Assembly (NCBI RefSeq): GCF_032884065.1
Contig: NC_088863.1
Location: 41,758,880 to 41,822,879, forward strand
From: Artemia franciscana
Lineage: Eukaryota; Arthropoda; Branchiopoda; Anostraca; Artemiidae
Length of the DNA: 64,000 nt
Reading direction: 5' to 3'
Position numbers and translations under genes: made by a program. The notes beneath the pieces were generated by a model, which saw only the letters and a program-made list of their open reading frames with translations, did no database searches and had not been told where the DNA came from. Shown one piece after another: positions 10,353-23,029 of this stretch (the stretch's first letter is position 1; every line of letters starts with the position of its first letter).

Positions 10353-13300
10353 GTAAACGAATCATCGGGTGTTGGCAGGAGGGAATTCCAGATTTAATAT
10401 ACAATTGTTGCTTTTCCGTGGGCCAAAAAGCTTTCCAATTTGCGCAATTTATTAATGTAAAAATAAGAGTTTAGACGCTGATAAGGACTAAAAAGTTCAT
10501 TTAGTATGACCAGACGAGTGGAAGGTTCATTCTTTAGGGATACACTACTCACTAGATGATACCGGAGGCCCCCATATTGAAGCCCCTACGTAATTATCCC
10601 TTTTTTCCTTTTACATTCATTCAATACCATTGAATCCGTGCATAAGCTACTAGTTTAGAACCCATGTTTTTTCGATCCAGATTCCCAGTTCCATAAAGTT
10701 TTCCCCTCCCACTCCAAATTTTGCAAGATGTCCGAACAGACTATTGATCGCTGCCAATTTGATTGTAATGTTCTCGGCACAGCAAAACAAAATCAGGTCA
10801 AGCTGCTGAACTGTTTCAAGTTGCAAAAGCCAACAAATTGATAAGAACAAGCACTATTGACAGTAAATGTTACTCTCAAAGACCATGGAACTGAGAATTT
10901 CTGGTTTTGATATTTGAATGCCGAGAGGCAAAACGGCTAGATTAACATCCCTTGATTTTTAATTAAATAATGCCCCTTTATTTGACTGCAACATGACCAT
11001 GGAAACAAGAAGAGAGCTAAATAGTGTTAATTTGAAAGCCCATAGCCCAAAATGGAAACAAAAAAAAAATTGCAAGAATTTTGGATAGAAATTTTATCAA
11101 AAGGAATTTGGATTTACTTTAATATTCAGCCTTAAGATTTACTTGTGAAACTGGCACCACGATTGCTTTTGCCGAGGAATTGTACTCGTGTTCTAATGAT
11201 GTTCAGTCAAATCCAGAAGTATCCTGATTTTAAAGTTTATATGCTTGTAAATATTAAGACGAACTTTTGCTCAAGTTAGATGGCGGAAGTTTGCTATGGA
11301 AAAGCATCCATTCAGTACAACTTCAACCCAAACTTATAGTAAGCAAAAATAAAGCACTGTAATTGTGTAGACTTTCATGTACAAGCACAATTACAAAACT
11401 GTAAATTAGAAATTGGAAAAAGTTATTATTATAAAAGAATGATTAACATTTACCCTGCATCATTTGATTCCAAGTTAAACCCTTCGCCATGTCGCCACTC
11501 TCCCTTTGAGGGGTGTAGAGAATTTGGAAGTGTCAGCATTTTCTTGTGTAACTACCAAATCGTCACTTGATGAAGTGTGTAGTTAATACGCTTTGATATA
11601 CATTAAATTAGTATTAAGTGCAATCAATCAATCAAACATTTATTAATACTAAAGAAAATCAAAAACAATTTCAAACATAAAAATGTTACTTGGCCCAAGA
11701 AGCTTTGCTTGTAGTAAAAAGGCCAGATGAAGTGATACTAAAAATATCGTTTATGTCATGTTTCAGCCCTTTCTCCCTGAAAGTCCTCTAGTCAAGGTTA
11801 CAGCTGTAGCGGCAGCCTAATAATTTTTCAAGACAGTTTCGTTAATGGCAGACTTCTCATAACCTTACATTTGTAGTAATAACTGCACACGGAGATATAT
11901 AGCATATTATAGCTTTGTCTTGGTGTCTCAAAATACGTCCAGCGTATTAGCTATTGCCAAATACGGGCATAGTTTTTTCCTTTTTCTGTTTTATTTCCTC
12001 TTATAATCTGCAAAAGTAGTTGTTTTAATTTATCTCTTCTTTTTTTTTTAATAAGTATCTTTCCTTTAGACTTTTTGGAGCAAACAAGTATTTCCTGAAC
12101 TATAGAATATGCATTGGCCTTTTGCAGATTCGTTGCTTCTGCAGGGTAAGGGTCATGCGAGTGACATGAAAACTATTCAAACCAGCTTGAACAAGTCCAT
12201 AAAACAAACAGACGTGTTAATTAAAACAGAAAATTCATTGTTAGTTTAAATGAATGCACACTTTGTTCGCACGGAAAAAAAACTTCTGAATTTTTTGCTA
12301 TTTGCACCTGTTCTTAGGTGTGGAAAAAGCTATCAATTTCATTTTAGAATAGATGTACCTAAATGGGCTTCAATTTTTTTTCAGGATTCAATGGTGAATT
12401 TTGTTGGGGTTACATTAATTTTTATGCCCTTAAGGGGGCAAAACTGAAAGTATTTAAGGTATGGGCAATCAGTCGAACAGTTTATGAAAGAAAATATTTA
12501 ACTAAACGCAAGATTTCTTTGCGGGAACTGTTCGATATTTCCACGTTGAGCCGTTACCACCAGATGAAATAACACACATCCCTTCAAGGTGTAAGAGTTG
12601 GGAGGAGCATTGACAAAATAAGATTCTTTCTTATTATCTGTTAATCAATAGTTTTGCCTTGCAAAGCTTCCCTTCAGATAACTTTGATGCATGTTTGGTT
12701 TGGAGTTTAAATTATTAGAACTTGTAATAGAAGGCAACACTAACTCCCCTTTCCCTGTAGACTTTATGTGAATATTTGACAAGAGATTGGATGTTATTGA
12801 ACAGTTTGAGAAGTTAAATTCCATTGCTTCCAAAAAGTCATAGCTTTCTATCGGTGGCTCATGAACGCTAACTAGTTTTTGGTCCAATACCTGGTTCTAA
12901 ATGATGACTTGTTTCACTTTAAATTGGGTATCCTCAATAAAGCATAGTTGACAAACCTTCCCCTCTAATTCATTTCTCCAGTGATCTATCTATTGCTACA
13001 CTTTTCCAGAAGCCGTCGCATCCCCCCAGCCCAAATTCAGTTCTTGCATGCGTATCGGCACTGATGGTTTGGTATTAAAATGATCGATTTTTTTTTTTTT
13101 TCGATGTTTTAAAGTAGCTGTACCTCAACATAGCTGAATATGTCAGCACATAGGCCGACATATTTTAGCAATTACTTAAGGACGCAAGGATATCTTTTCA
13201 GAACAAAAATTCCTGAATTTACAACGTTTACTTTTATTTGCTCTCTATTTTCCCGAAAAGAATGAAATATTTATTCGCTATAGTAGCACAAAGCTCATAT

Positions 13301-16300
13301 ATGTATTTCCAATAATTTCAAGATCCATCTAATAAAATCCGTCTAAATAAAGAATGAATAAGAGCACAACTTCTTTAATACTAAAATTATCCATAAAATA
13401 ACTGACAAAAAAAAAGAAAAAACCGTGGCTGATTGTGATAAAAATGGTCATAAACCACTATAAAAAAAAATCTCGTTCTTAAAAACATTAGCACCAGATT
13501 TTAGCAAGCTCCATACCAACACTACCATCTCCTAAACTAAAAACATTTCTTAACACGATACTTTTTTGAAGAATTAGTATTATACCCGTATCCCCTTATT
13601 AAAATTTTCGAATCAATACTTATATCCAGAGAATTGCTCATTAAAAAAAGAACATATAAAATAAAATGTAATCTATATAAAGGGTCCCATTCCAATCAAA
13701 TTTAAATTCGATCTATTGGGCATTTCCATGGTAAGTGTCAAATAGCGTAGCGTGATTTACAGATCTAGCATTTAATCCCAAGCTTTCAAGAATATGTTAA
13801 AGTAGACTGTACAGTCAGATTAGTATTAATATGGTTTTAAAATTGTTTCTTTTATTATATAAGCTATTCAAAGGCGCTCAGACAAATGCCACTTTTTATA
13901 TTTTTGAGGTGCTGGAGTCAAAGCATTTTATTTACTGTCAAGATAGTGAACTGTCAAGATGGTAATTAGCCTTGTAAAGTCACAAGGATGTTCTCAAAAA
14001 AATAATGATCATTACGAAAAAATGGAAAAAAGTTTTTACCCGTAAACATTATTTATTATCATTGGTTTTCTCAGAGCCAAACCCTTTTCTACAAGACAAC
14101 CCTCAAAAAGGCTTTGGACATTTTCCCACCCGATAATTAATGATCGAAATCAAATCAGCAAATAATCTTCTATTGGAATTTATCCACTATTATTCTCTCA
14201 ACGGATCATATCTCTCTTATTTTAAAGTGTTCCATACTAAATTTGGGCACTAACAGACGAAGAAAATTGCCACAGCTAAAGATACTATGTTACAAGTTTG
14301 TAATTTCACAGAAGATTGTTTCTGAGCTTTCAAAATCAGCAAATCTTATCAAGCAAATCTTAGAACTAGTCTTAACTACCTATTAAAGATTCTCTTTCAC
14401 TACTTGCCTCGTTTTTTATCTTAGCTTTTTCAGTCAATTGCCAATCAATGAGGAAAAAAAGAGATGAAATGCTGGAAGAATTCATTTTGAGGGATTAGAC
14501 CCTAAACGTACAGTCCAATCAATATTTGCATTCTAGCAGCAAGTCGTTTAATACACCTACGATAGGTGCCAATCTTACTAACCCCACTTTTGTGTATTTT
14601 TAGAGATTTGACTGTCAAACCATTTCATTGACAATAATCTTTGTACATTCAGACTTTTGTCAAACCTTATTGAGTGTCTTGTAAAATTATAATGTGACAT
14701 CTGTTCCCCCTCCCCCGCAGAACCAGGATATGGGTCTTCTGTAGGAAACAAAAGTTAGGAAGTTTTCCATAGGTTAAAACTTTCATCCACTTGTTGGCTT
14801 AAAAGGCTTAGTTGCATTTGATTTTAATTTTAATATGAAGACTTCAATCTTTTGATATAATAATCCTCCAAAGATTTTCTTGGGCTTCTTACTTTAAGTT
14901 CATTTAATGTATGTAATACTTCATGTAGGCGCCCATTTCTGAAGTTACCTCTAGTACCGTCTAAATGGGGCTATTTGCCGCTTAAAAATCGTATATAGTT
15001 ACAGGAGCGCAGCTCTTGATGGGAGTATCTCAGGTATTTTTCGGCGGGAGTGAGGGGCCTTTGTTTCTACAAAGATTTAAGTGGCAATATTTCCCACTTT
15101 TCCATTTATTTTTACCTTTTTTACTATCTTCTTGTTTCCAAAGAGGACCGTGGCCCATAAACCCCTTCCCCCCTTCGCATGTCTCCACGATCAAAAAGCA
15201 AATTTGTAAGCCACAGTTTTCCAGAAAAGGCAAATGTTTTTGGGTCAATCTTGGGGAAATGAAAAATCAACAAGGATTTTCCTGATGATCTTTGCTCATT
15301 CTTACAGGTTTCAAGCCTTCTAAATGGGAGGAAGTTGACCCAACTGAAGTGGAGTCTCAAGCGTTCTCTGCCTCTAAGTGGGAAACTGTAGAGCCATTGC
15401 AGCCTTCAGCAGATGAGGACATAGATGGTATTCCCTTAGAAGAACAAGATGAAACAAGCCAAACAAGCGAAAAGTCTTCTACTGCATCTGAAGATAAGCG
15501 CATGATACTCCGTGAAATAGAGGTTTGCTTTTTTTCCTTATCTCTAAATGAAAAAATGAATTCTTCGATTCAAATGTACAAAACTTTTATCATATTCAGT
15601 CAATAATAAAGTTATGGATTTGGATAAAATTGGGTATAAGATAGCAGACAAATATTAACTTCTAACCTGATCAGGTGTAAAGAAGGCCAATGGAATCTTG
15701 AAGTACCAGGGACATCAAAATAAAATCATTTTTTGCCCTCTGTTCCATCTTAGGTCTGTTCATGTCGGTTAAAAATCGAGACTTTTTTCGATTTTGCTGT
15801 TGGCTGTTAGAAAATTACAAAGATTTTTAGTTATGCGTTCCACCCTTGTTGACACACTGAATCATATAAAAAATAATTGGAAACTGGTCCAGTAAATTTG
15901 ATAAGGTTTTTCCTATTTACGCAATATACACAAAGCAATCAGATGAAATTCAATAAGTAGTTTTGTGACATTTGAATCCCTAGGTCTAATGCCTATGTGT
16001 AATTTCTTCTCCTTGGGGTCTGAAGCAAAGGTTGAATTTAATATTTGTGCTTCATCTGATCAAAATTAAATGATAAAAAAGTCATATTTTCGAAATCACC
16101 CCACCCCATGGTTTGTGATATTGTTCGTCCATTCACTTACGGCCAGCGGTACTCCTATGGGGATAGACTTCTCAAGTTCGTGAGTTCTCGTAACCTTACC
16201 ATCACCAACACCAGGCTCCAACAAGCCCTCTCAAAGGATAACTTGGCGTTCAAACGATGGCTTCATAGATGCCGAAACTGACCGTATATTGATCTGTCTG

Positions 16301-19300
16301 CGTTGGTGCTCCTAAGTCATCAATTCTCGAGAGTAGAGAGGAGCGTGCCCGGGATTCAAAATCTGGAAGTAATCCTACGCTTGTATGTTCAAAGATAATC
16401 TGAAGTTGAGTATGAGGAAGAAACAATCCCAAAAAGGAAGTTAGACGGAAGAAACTGAAAATTCAAACAGTGGAAGAAGACTTCTGCCTGAAGTTGCAAA
16501 ACCAGTTTGCGATCCTGACAGATTTTGTTGAACATCCTACCATCCTGTGGAGAGGAAGCACTGAAAAGTTGGCCGCTAAAGTAATAGGATATGCACCTGT
16601 AAAACCAAGGAAAAATTATGTCTCAGAGAAAACGGTACAGCTAACTGAGGCTAGACGACTGGCATCAATCGCAGTAAAAAAAAAAAAGCCGCTACGTAAA
16701 ATGTTATAACTAGTCTACGTCAAGGCAGCCAACAATTCTGAGGTGAGGGTGCTCTAGAGACGGAAAAAGCAGCCAAGGCTGTATGGAAACCCCAAAAAAT
16801 AAACGAATCTGTCTATCAGAATAATCTATCACTGGTCCCTTAAAATGACTCAAGGAAATCTGATTCCTGACTTAAAAGGTAAACTTGATCCCTGAAAGAA
16901 TCACTTCTAAGAGCTGTTTAATCCTAATGCAGATGGGAAGATACAACGCTGATGCTGCCGCACACAGCTGAAAAACCAAGGTATGAAATCAACATGACAC
17001 CATCTTCTGGTTCAGAGATGCTAGACGGGATCAAATGGCAAACAACAATATGAGTTGCTTGGCAAAGAGAGCCCCTAACTGAGCAACTAGAACCCTTCTC
17101 CAGTCTGATTTGGGAGAGAAGACCTTTCCGTCTGATGGGAAGGTGTTACCAATGATCAGATAATTTAAAAAGGGGAGCAAAGGTGACAGTCGGAACTACC
17201 ATGGATAGATATCACCCATGGATATGGCTACCAAAGTGTTTGCGATGATTTTGCTCTAAAAGTTCCAGGGAGCAAGGGATTAGCGGACACGTGAAAATTT
17301 GTGCAGATTTTGAAGAGGGAGAGAGGTCACAGGCCAGATTCTCCCTCTTCATCTTATTCTCCAATAATGTGAATGCTAAAGAATCTCCATAATTAACATG
17401 TTTCTGAATTTTGTGGCTGCTTTCAACTCTGTTACCCGCGTAAACCTTTGGCAAGTCATGGTAGAATATGGTATGCTGTTTGAATTCATAGGGCTGTTAA
17501 AGACCTATTATGAGCATTGCGAATCGACTGTAAGAGCACTGGGTGAAGCAACAGAACCCTTCTTTGTGGAAAGCAGTGTACAACAGGGATGCATATTGCC
17601 TGCTATTTTGCTAAACTACTGTGTATACTCGATTCTAGAAAGAGAATTTTCGAGTTTTTGATGGTGTTGTTATGGGTTTGTGCATTAATTTTTCTAACCT
17701 GAACTACACGCATGATATCGACACTCTTACTGCTGATCTAACAACTCCCTAAGCAATGCTGAATGTAGTAGCACATTTCTCTCAGCTTCTGGGGTTTAAG
17801 ACCAGCACGGCCAAAACTGAAGTCACGGGCCTAAATATACAGTCAGAATATCAGCTTGTACTGTACGGACAAGAATCGGAATAAGCCATTAGATTTGCAT
17901 ATCATGGCTCACTAATAGACTCTCGTGGAGGCTGTGGCCTTGACGTACCGAACAGAATCAACAAAGCCCTAGTCATCTTCTCACAGCTCCATCGCCATTT
18001 GTGGAACTGGCGGAAGACCAGCATGAAGACAAAAATGTGTGTCTATAAAGTGGCTGTTAGATCTGTTCTCTTCTATACAGTCAAGACATGGCCACTGAAG
18101 GTGCTTATCGTCATGATATGGAAGTGTTTGACCACCGCTGTCTACGGAAAATTCTGAGGATTCGATACTCCAACAGAATCTCAAACGTTGATGTGTGCCT
18201 CTGCTGCTGTAACATGGAGCTCACCGCCACGATTGTCAAACAGAGAAGACTGTCTTGGCTCAGCCATGTCTTGGGAAGTCTTAAAGGTCACATCATCAAA
18301 TAAGTGTTTCTCGCTGTTCCTTTACCAGACTGGTGCAGGCGATCTGGTGGTCAATTGAAGAATAGGTGAGCAATTGTCAAAAACGACCTCGGCTTTATTG
18401 GTGGGTTTTGGAAGTTTTGCGGAAATTGGAAGAGCTGCTTGCTCTGGTTTGCTGAATAGCTGGCACAAGATCGCGGCAAATGAGAGTAAACGATACGGAA
18501 TCTTCTAGATGTCGAGGCGTCCACGTCTGGTCCCGTAGCAAGATAAGTAGGCAGAAGAAGGTGAGGATTCTATTGGTATTTGGAAAGATTGGAAACACAA
18601 TGGAGACTACTACTAACAACTTAATGCAGCACCAAGGTGCCTGAGGCCGACACAGCCACGCACGATCCTCCTCCATTCCAATCTATTCAAAGCCTCCCCC
18701 TTTTACCCTCCCAGGAAGTTTCCATTTCCTTTAAATCTTTCTTTATGACATCCACCCATCCCAACTGCGGACGACCTGCTTTCCATTTATCCCTAGACTG
18801 TTGGCAGAAAAGGACAATCTTCGGCAATCGCTCGCCCTTCACCCGCAGAACGTGTCCTAGCCATATCAACCTTTCTCTCATTATAGCCCTAGAAAGTAGG
18901 ATTGAACCACACTTTTCGTACAGCCTACTATTTGAAATACGATCAGTCAGCCGGGTACCCAGAACAATCCGTTGGGAATTTCTCAGGAAAACATCTAGCA
19001 AATCTTCATCTGTTTTTCGAGTGCCTATGCTTCAGAGCCGTGCTTCAGAGCCGTATTTGACCTCTGTCATAACTGTAATTTCCAATATTCTAATCTTGAT
19101 TTGCAGACTTATCTTCCTATTCTTCCAAACTTTTTTTTTTTAACTTAAAAAATTAAGCCTGGGTCTTGGCTATTCTACTTTTAACATCCTCAGTGCTCCC
19201 AATGTATTTACTAATAATACTACCAAGGTAAGTGAAGCTGTCTACCTGATCGATCTTTTCGATATCCAACGTCTCCTTTTCATCTCCAGACTTCACTTAT

Positions 19301-22027
19301 TCCCAGCCTTAGGAATAAGGCTAGGAAATTCTAGCACCCTGAACTCGCAAAACATCAAGTTTATTAATTTTGCTTACACTTTCATCTAGGATGCTTAAGT
19401 TATCAGCCTAAAGTCTAGGAGAGTCTTTCCTCCCCGTTTGATTCCGTGGTCTCCTATTGCCTTTCCTGTGCTCCTTAAGACAAAATGCATCAAAATGATC
19501 CATATAAAGGGGGATAGAACACAACCCTGTTTAACTCCGGATTTAATACGAAACCAGCTGCTAACCTCATTTCCTTTGCTAAAGATGCATATACTCAATG
19601 CAAACCAAATAAACAAATAAATATTTGTCTATCCACGCTGGGAAAAGTAAATTTTACCTTGCCCAAAAAGAGAGTTACTTCTAGGATACCAAAAAATTTG
19701 ATGCGTCCTGACGACTTTGAAAATTGTTTTCAAGTCAACAAAGCAACTTCGTATACAAGAAAGTTCATGTCATCTTGCTTATTTTTCGTAGTATTATCCG
19801 ACTTCCTTAAGAGAGGCATCAATCGAAAATTTCAGAAAACAACTTAAAAAAATTCGTATTTTCGATTTGAGCTCGACTTTTCTAGAAAAGTTCCATAGAC
19901 ATCTAGAAGGGATGTGGAATTTTGTTCTCTGATTCTCAGAGAGATAATGTAATGCTATGTAGGAAGAGGACGAAAATTGTTCAGAAAACCTTTATTTTCT
20001 CAGTTAAGAGTCTAGTTTTGTCACCATGTACAATATAAGTCCTTTGGTAATCAATTTTCAATCCTAATGCTTGCCAAATTTCTGAAATGATTTTTTTTTC
20101 TAATCAACTTCATTTCAGTACATAATTGTTTAAGACTCACTATCCGAAACTCTTAACATCTAAAAAACGAAAGGATTACAAGTTAAAAAGCGAAATTTCA
20201 GCTATCAATATTGTGGTATCTTTAAACACTCGTATCCTTAAAAAATTAGATTTTTAAAAAGGGCAAAAATTTTTCATGTGTTGACAATAATCCAAAAGTT
20301 CAACACTAGAACAATAAAAAGATTCACTGTATCAAAAAGGTCTTCTAATGGCCAAGTAATTCCCCATGCCATGATATATGTCAATGGAACGCTGATAATT
20401 TCTTTTTTTTTGAAGTTGGAGGTTTTGAGGTATCAAGATGATTTAGAAACTGGCAATACTCCTAAACAGAAAGGTACAACTATAGCGGATCAAGTTGATG
20501 CATATCGTCATTCACTTATACGCAAAAGTTGTGCTAAATTAGAAAGTTCAGAAGACGATACAACTCCATATCATAGACGTGGAAAGTCCAGATCCCGGTC
20601 CAGGTATGATTTATTATTATTTATTTTTTTAAAAATACTCTTTGACCTAATATAATATATCTCCTAAAGGCAACCTAATTAACTGTCTGTCCTAAAAATT
20701 TGCTCTTTTAGAGTCAAAATAAAATAATAATAAAAAAAATCTAAAACCTGGCATTTAAATAAACAGTCACTAAATGTCAGTAAGGAAAAATCGAACCTGG
20801 TTGAACAAATCCTTTTTCAAATTAAATAAAAAAATAAAAAAATCTTGTAACGAAAAGTAAGGAGCGACATTAAAACTTAAAACGAACAGAAATTACTTCG
20901 TATATGAAAGGGGCTGCTTCCTCATCAACGCCCCGCTCTTTACGCTGAAGTTTGACTCTTTCTCTTAACTCTACTTTTTAAAACAGTAAAAAACTCTTAA
21001 GTATAATCTATCTATTTTATTTGAGTTGATTTGATTTGCTGGAAGCTCTTCTTTTTGTTGTTGTGTATATTGTATTGCATTTCATTGTGTTTTTCCTTTC
21101 TTTCTCCTCTTTTCTCTATGTTTAGTGTTACAAAAATGATGTGTAAAAACGGGAAATATATCTCAATCAAACCGCTGTACCATGTATTTTCCGGGGGTAG
21201 GGAATGTCTTGTCCCTTCTCTGAACAAACCTGACAAGTCTTTTCTTTTTTGTGACATTGCTTAACCTTATTCTCCTCCCCTGAAAAAAAAATCTTGTGTA
21301 CAAGCCTGAATCTAACTCTTTGCATTGTCATGATATATTTTGCAATTATCAGGATCAATACAAAAAAAAAACTATTAGCTTAAAGATCAGTATGTTTTTT
21401 AGAAGAATTTTGACTGAACCTGTACATAAATGCACTTTTCATGCTCAGGGATAAGCCAAAAAAGCAAAAATGTCTTAGTTTCTTTAAAGAGTTCTTTACT
21501 TCTGTTATTTCTTACTTTCCTTGTAATTATTACTTTTTAATGTATATTTTATTACGTATATTGGTTACTTCTCAGCACTTATTTTTATGGACATTTTCAT
21601 AGCTCTGGGCACAAAGGCTTCTTTAGTATATGCAATTAGTTCAAAAGTTTTCGCCACTCAATAAGATTCAGAAATTATCTATTGTTAGGCTCTAAGTACA
21701 GTAAAATGACAATGAGGAAACCGATGTGTTTGCGATTTCCCTTGGGCTGCAGTAAGTGGCAATAAAGAAAGACAAATTGGGGAAAGACTGCGGAATAGAG
21801 CTGAATTTTTAACCTAAAAACTTATGATGTGTAACATCTGTGTTGATGTGTAAAAACTGTCTAATGCTTACCTTTTCAGGTCAGAATCTCCCCGTCGGAA
21901 TCGTAAGCAAAGTAAGCGCAGCCGTCGCTCAAGGTCCAGAAGTCGTTCACCGGCCTATCGTCGTTCTAGATATTCACGCTCTCGCTCTAGGACACCGCCA
22001 CGTAAATCGAAGAAAAGTAGATATTAA
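10115..22027 (+). CDS. U2SURP: U2SURP (SR140), C-terminal third, four exons
   Basis: Joining 10115-10352, 15308-15522, 20416-20603 and 21880-22027 gives 262 codons and a TAA with all phases consistent (0, 1, 0, 2). The product matches the C-terminus of the U2 snRNP-associated SURP-motif protein, a nuclear splicing factor about 1000 residues long in animals. Visible parts are an acidic linker with repeated 'DIDG/DLDG..P' words, 'PSKWE.VDP.E.E.QA..ASKWE', the cwf21 region ('LREIELEVLRYQDDLETG') and an RS-rich tail ending 'PPRKSKKSRY'. RRM, SURP and CID exons are not in the window, so the gene is partial at the left edge. Each intron has GT and AG ends. The identification rests on motif order shared with the human protein. 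Confidence 0.92.
10353..15307 (+). other. U2SURP intron (4955 bp)
   Basis: GT at 10353, AG at 15306-15307 preceded by 'cattcttacag'. Exon phases match across it. Content is mostly unremarkable AT-rich DNA. At 11619-11640 there is a (caat)n stretch followed by 'catttattaatac', which may be the end of an old retroelement. Short open frames here show no similarity to anything I know. Confidence 0.8.
15308..15522 (+). CDS. U2SURP: U2SURP exon: SKWE repeats and start of cwf21
   Basis: It starts with the last two bases of a glycine codon and ends in phase 0 after GAG, before 'gtttgc'. It encodes 'GFKPSKWEEVDPTEVESQAF', 'ASKWETVEP', a 'DEDIDGIPLEEQ' acidic word and 'SEDKRMILREIE', the first residues of the cwf21 region. 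Confidence 0.92.
16090..18515 (+). mobile_element. decayed LINE with endonuclease and RT remnants
   Basis: An endonuclease-like reading with 'RNLTITNTRLQ' lies at about 16190-16222 and 'FKDNLKLSMRKK' follows near 16390. The linker 16470-16709 ('FCLKLQNQFAILTDF') resembles endonuclease-RT polyproteins of the RTE/CFDP2-like type. RT blocks appear at 17398-17661 ('FLNFVAAFNSVTR', 'SVQQGCILPAILL'), and the catalytic box is degenerate (YTHD at 17705-17716). The C-terminal segment 18088-18510 has 'VFDHRCLRKILRIRYSNRIS' and 'RLSWLSHVLG'. Many stops and shifts split it; it is a dead copy within an intron. Confidence 0.75.
18620..19620 (-). mobile_element. second decayed LINE, opposite strand
   Basis: On the minus strand 19616-19395 reads 'SWFRIKSGVKQGCVLSPFIW' (RT block) and 19001-18687 reads 'RISNSRLYEKCGSILLSRAI' and 'RLIWLGHVLRVKGERLPKI', the typical LINE C-terminus. 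Between them 'VDSFTYLGSIISK'-type sequence is recognisable across stops. Its 3' end near 18620 faces the 3' end of the + strand LINE, so the two are tail to tail. Confidence 0.75.
20416..20603 (+). CDS. U2SURP: U2SURP exon: cwf21 region and start of RS domain
   Basis: It follows a T-rich tract and 'gaag', begins in phase 0 with TTG, and ends two bases into a codon before 'gtatga'. It encodes 'LEVLRYQDDLETGNTPKQKG', 'TIADQVDAYRHSLIRK' (cwf21 helix) and 'HRRGKSRSRSR'. The cwf21 region in related proteins contacts the spliceosome core. Confidence 0.92.
20604..21879 (+). other. U2SURP intron (1276 bp)
   Basis: GT donor 'caggtatga' and acceptor 'ccttttcag'. AT-rich, with no recognisable element. 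Confidence 0.8.
21880..22027 (+). CDS. U2SURP: U2SURP last exon: RS tail and stop
   Basis: It completes an arginine codon and encodes 'SESPRRNRKQSKRSRRSRSR', 'SPAYRRSRYSRSRSRTPP' and 'RKSKKSRY' before TAA at 22025-22027. Arginine/serine dipeptides are the interaction domain of SR-related splicing proteins. A possible variant polyadenylation signal, attaaa, lies at 22203-22208. Confidence 0.92.
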
Positions 22028-23029
22028 CTGTATGTTTTTCGTTGTTTTTCACTTTATTGTGTTCGTATGAAATATACATTAGGTGTGCCTATTGCGTTTC
22101 AAGAAGGTGTGCTTGTAAATTTTTGTTTCAACAGTATTTGCTAATTAAAAAAGCAGGCCAAGTGGTTAGAAAAATGTCCTGTTCTTTGTATTTTGGTATT
22201 GTATTAAATTTTCTACGGTTCATGATAAACAAACTTATTAAGAATTCTTTCATTTTCTTAATTTGTGGTCCACTAAGTAGTGGCGGATCCAGGGGGGCAA
22301 GGGACCCCCCCCTAACTTGGTGGTGGATTTGTGGTTGGGACCGCTTGCTCTGGTTTGGGTTGGGACGAAAGTTTTTTTTTGTAATTAGTTTTGAATAGTT
22401 GAGTTTTTAATAAGTTTTATTTATTAAGACTGTTTATTTTTGCAAACAAGTTTGAAACAGGGTTTTAGTCACTTTTTGCGGTCTCTGTTAGATTTTAGTA
22501 ATGTCGCATACCGCCAAAAAGTTTTTAATTAAATTTAGGTTTATCAAGGGAATCTGTCCACAAAAGCCAACTGGGAGGCGAAAATCTTCATTTCGTAACA
22601 ACAAGGGGGAGGATTCAAAATCCTAACTTCTTTAGGCTGTCGAAATTATATATCCGTGTTGTGCTTTCAAAACGGGGGTGACAAGCAAAATATTTACTTC
22701 TTCTTAGTGTCAAAAATTTGTTTTCGAGTCTTGCTATGGTACTGAGGCAAAGAAATTGATATCATTACTTTTTTTGGCTGTCTGTTTTGGTTTTTTGGGT
22801 TTGCCTTTTTTGCGAAGCGGGGTGGTTTTTACAACATTGCTGTTTTTTTAGGGGATTTGTATAGTAGAAAGTAAAAGTATGAGAAGTGCAAAAATTATTA
22901 ATTTCAGTTTTGGATTTTCGTGAGGAAATGGTGGCCATTTACTGCCTATTTTCATCTAATTAAAGCTCTGCATTATATGACATATCAACTCCTCTGTTCA
23001 TCTTAAAACGTTAAAATGAAGGCTGATGG
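22028..23029. other. U2SURP 3' UTR and flank
   Basis: T-rich sequence without genes. At 22278-22330 a 'ggcggatccagggggg' word is followed by a C-run. The same word, with small changes, recurs at about 48335, 54650 (reverse) and 58473, so it marks a dispersed repeat. Confidence 0.5.

Larger units (their letters stand above)
15523..20415 (+). other. U2SURP intron (4893 bp) with two LINE remnants
   Basis: Donor 'gaggtttgc', acceptor after a long T-run ('ttttttttttgaag'). In the protein family the residues on either side are contiguous, so no exon is missing here. It holds a + strand LINE remnant and a minus strand LINE remnant. The stretch 19621-20400 shows nothing recognisable. Confidence 0.8.

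Noticed and set aside
10650..13000. Short open frames inside the U2SURP intron (for example 10650-10850, 12250-12572, 12645-12887)
   Set aside because: No motif, no splice context and phase-consistent exons already join across this intron.
15016..15360. Overlapping open frames on both strands upstream of the second visible U2SURP exon
   Set aside because: They overlap each other and the true exon in the wrong frame; no similarity seen.
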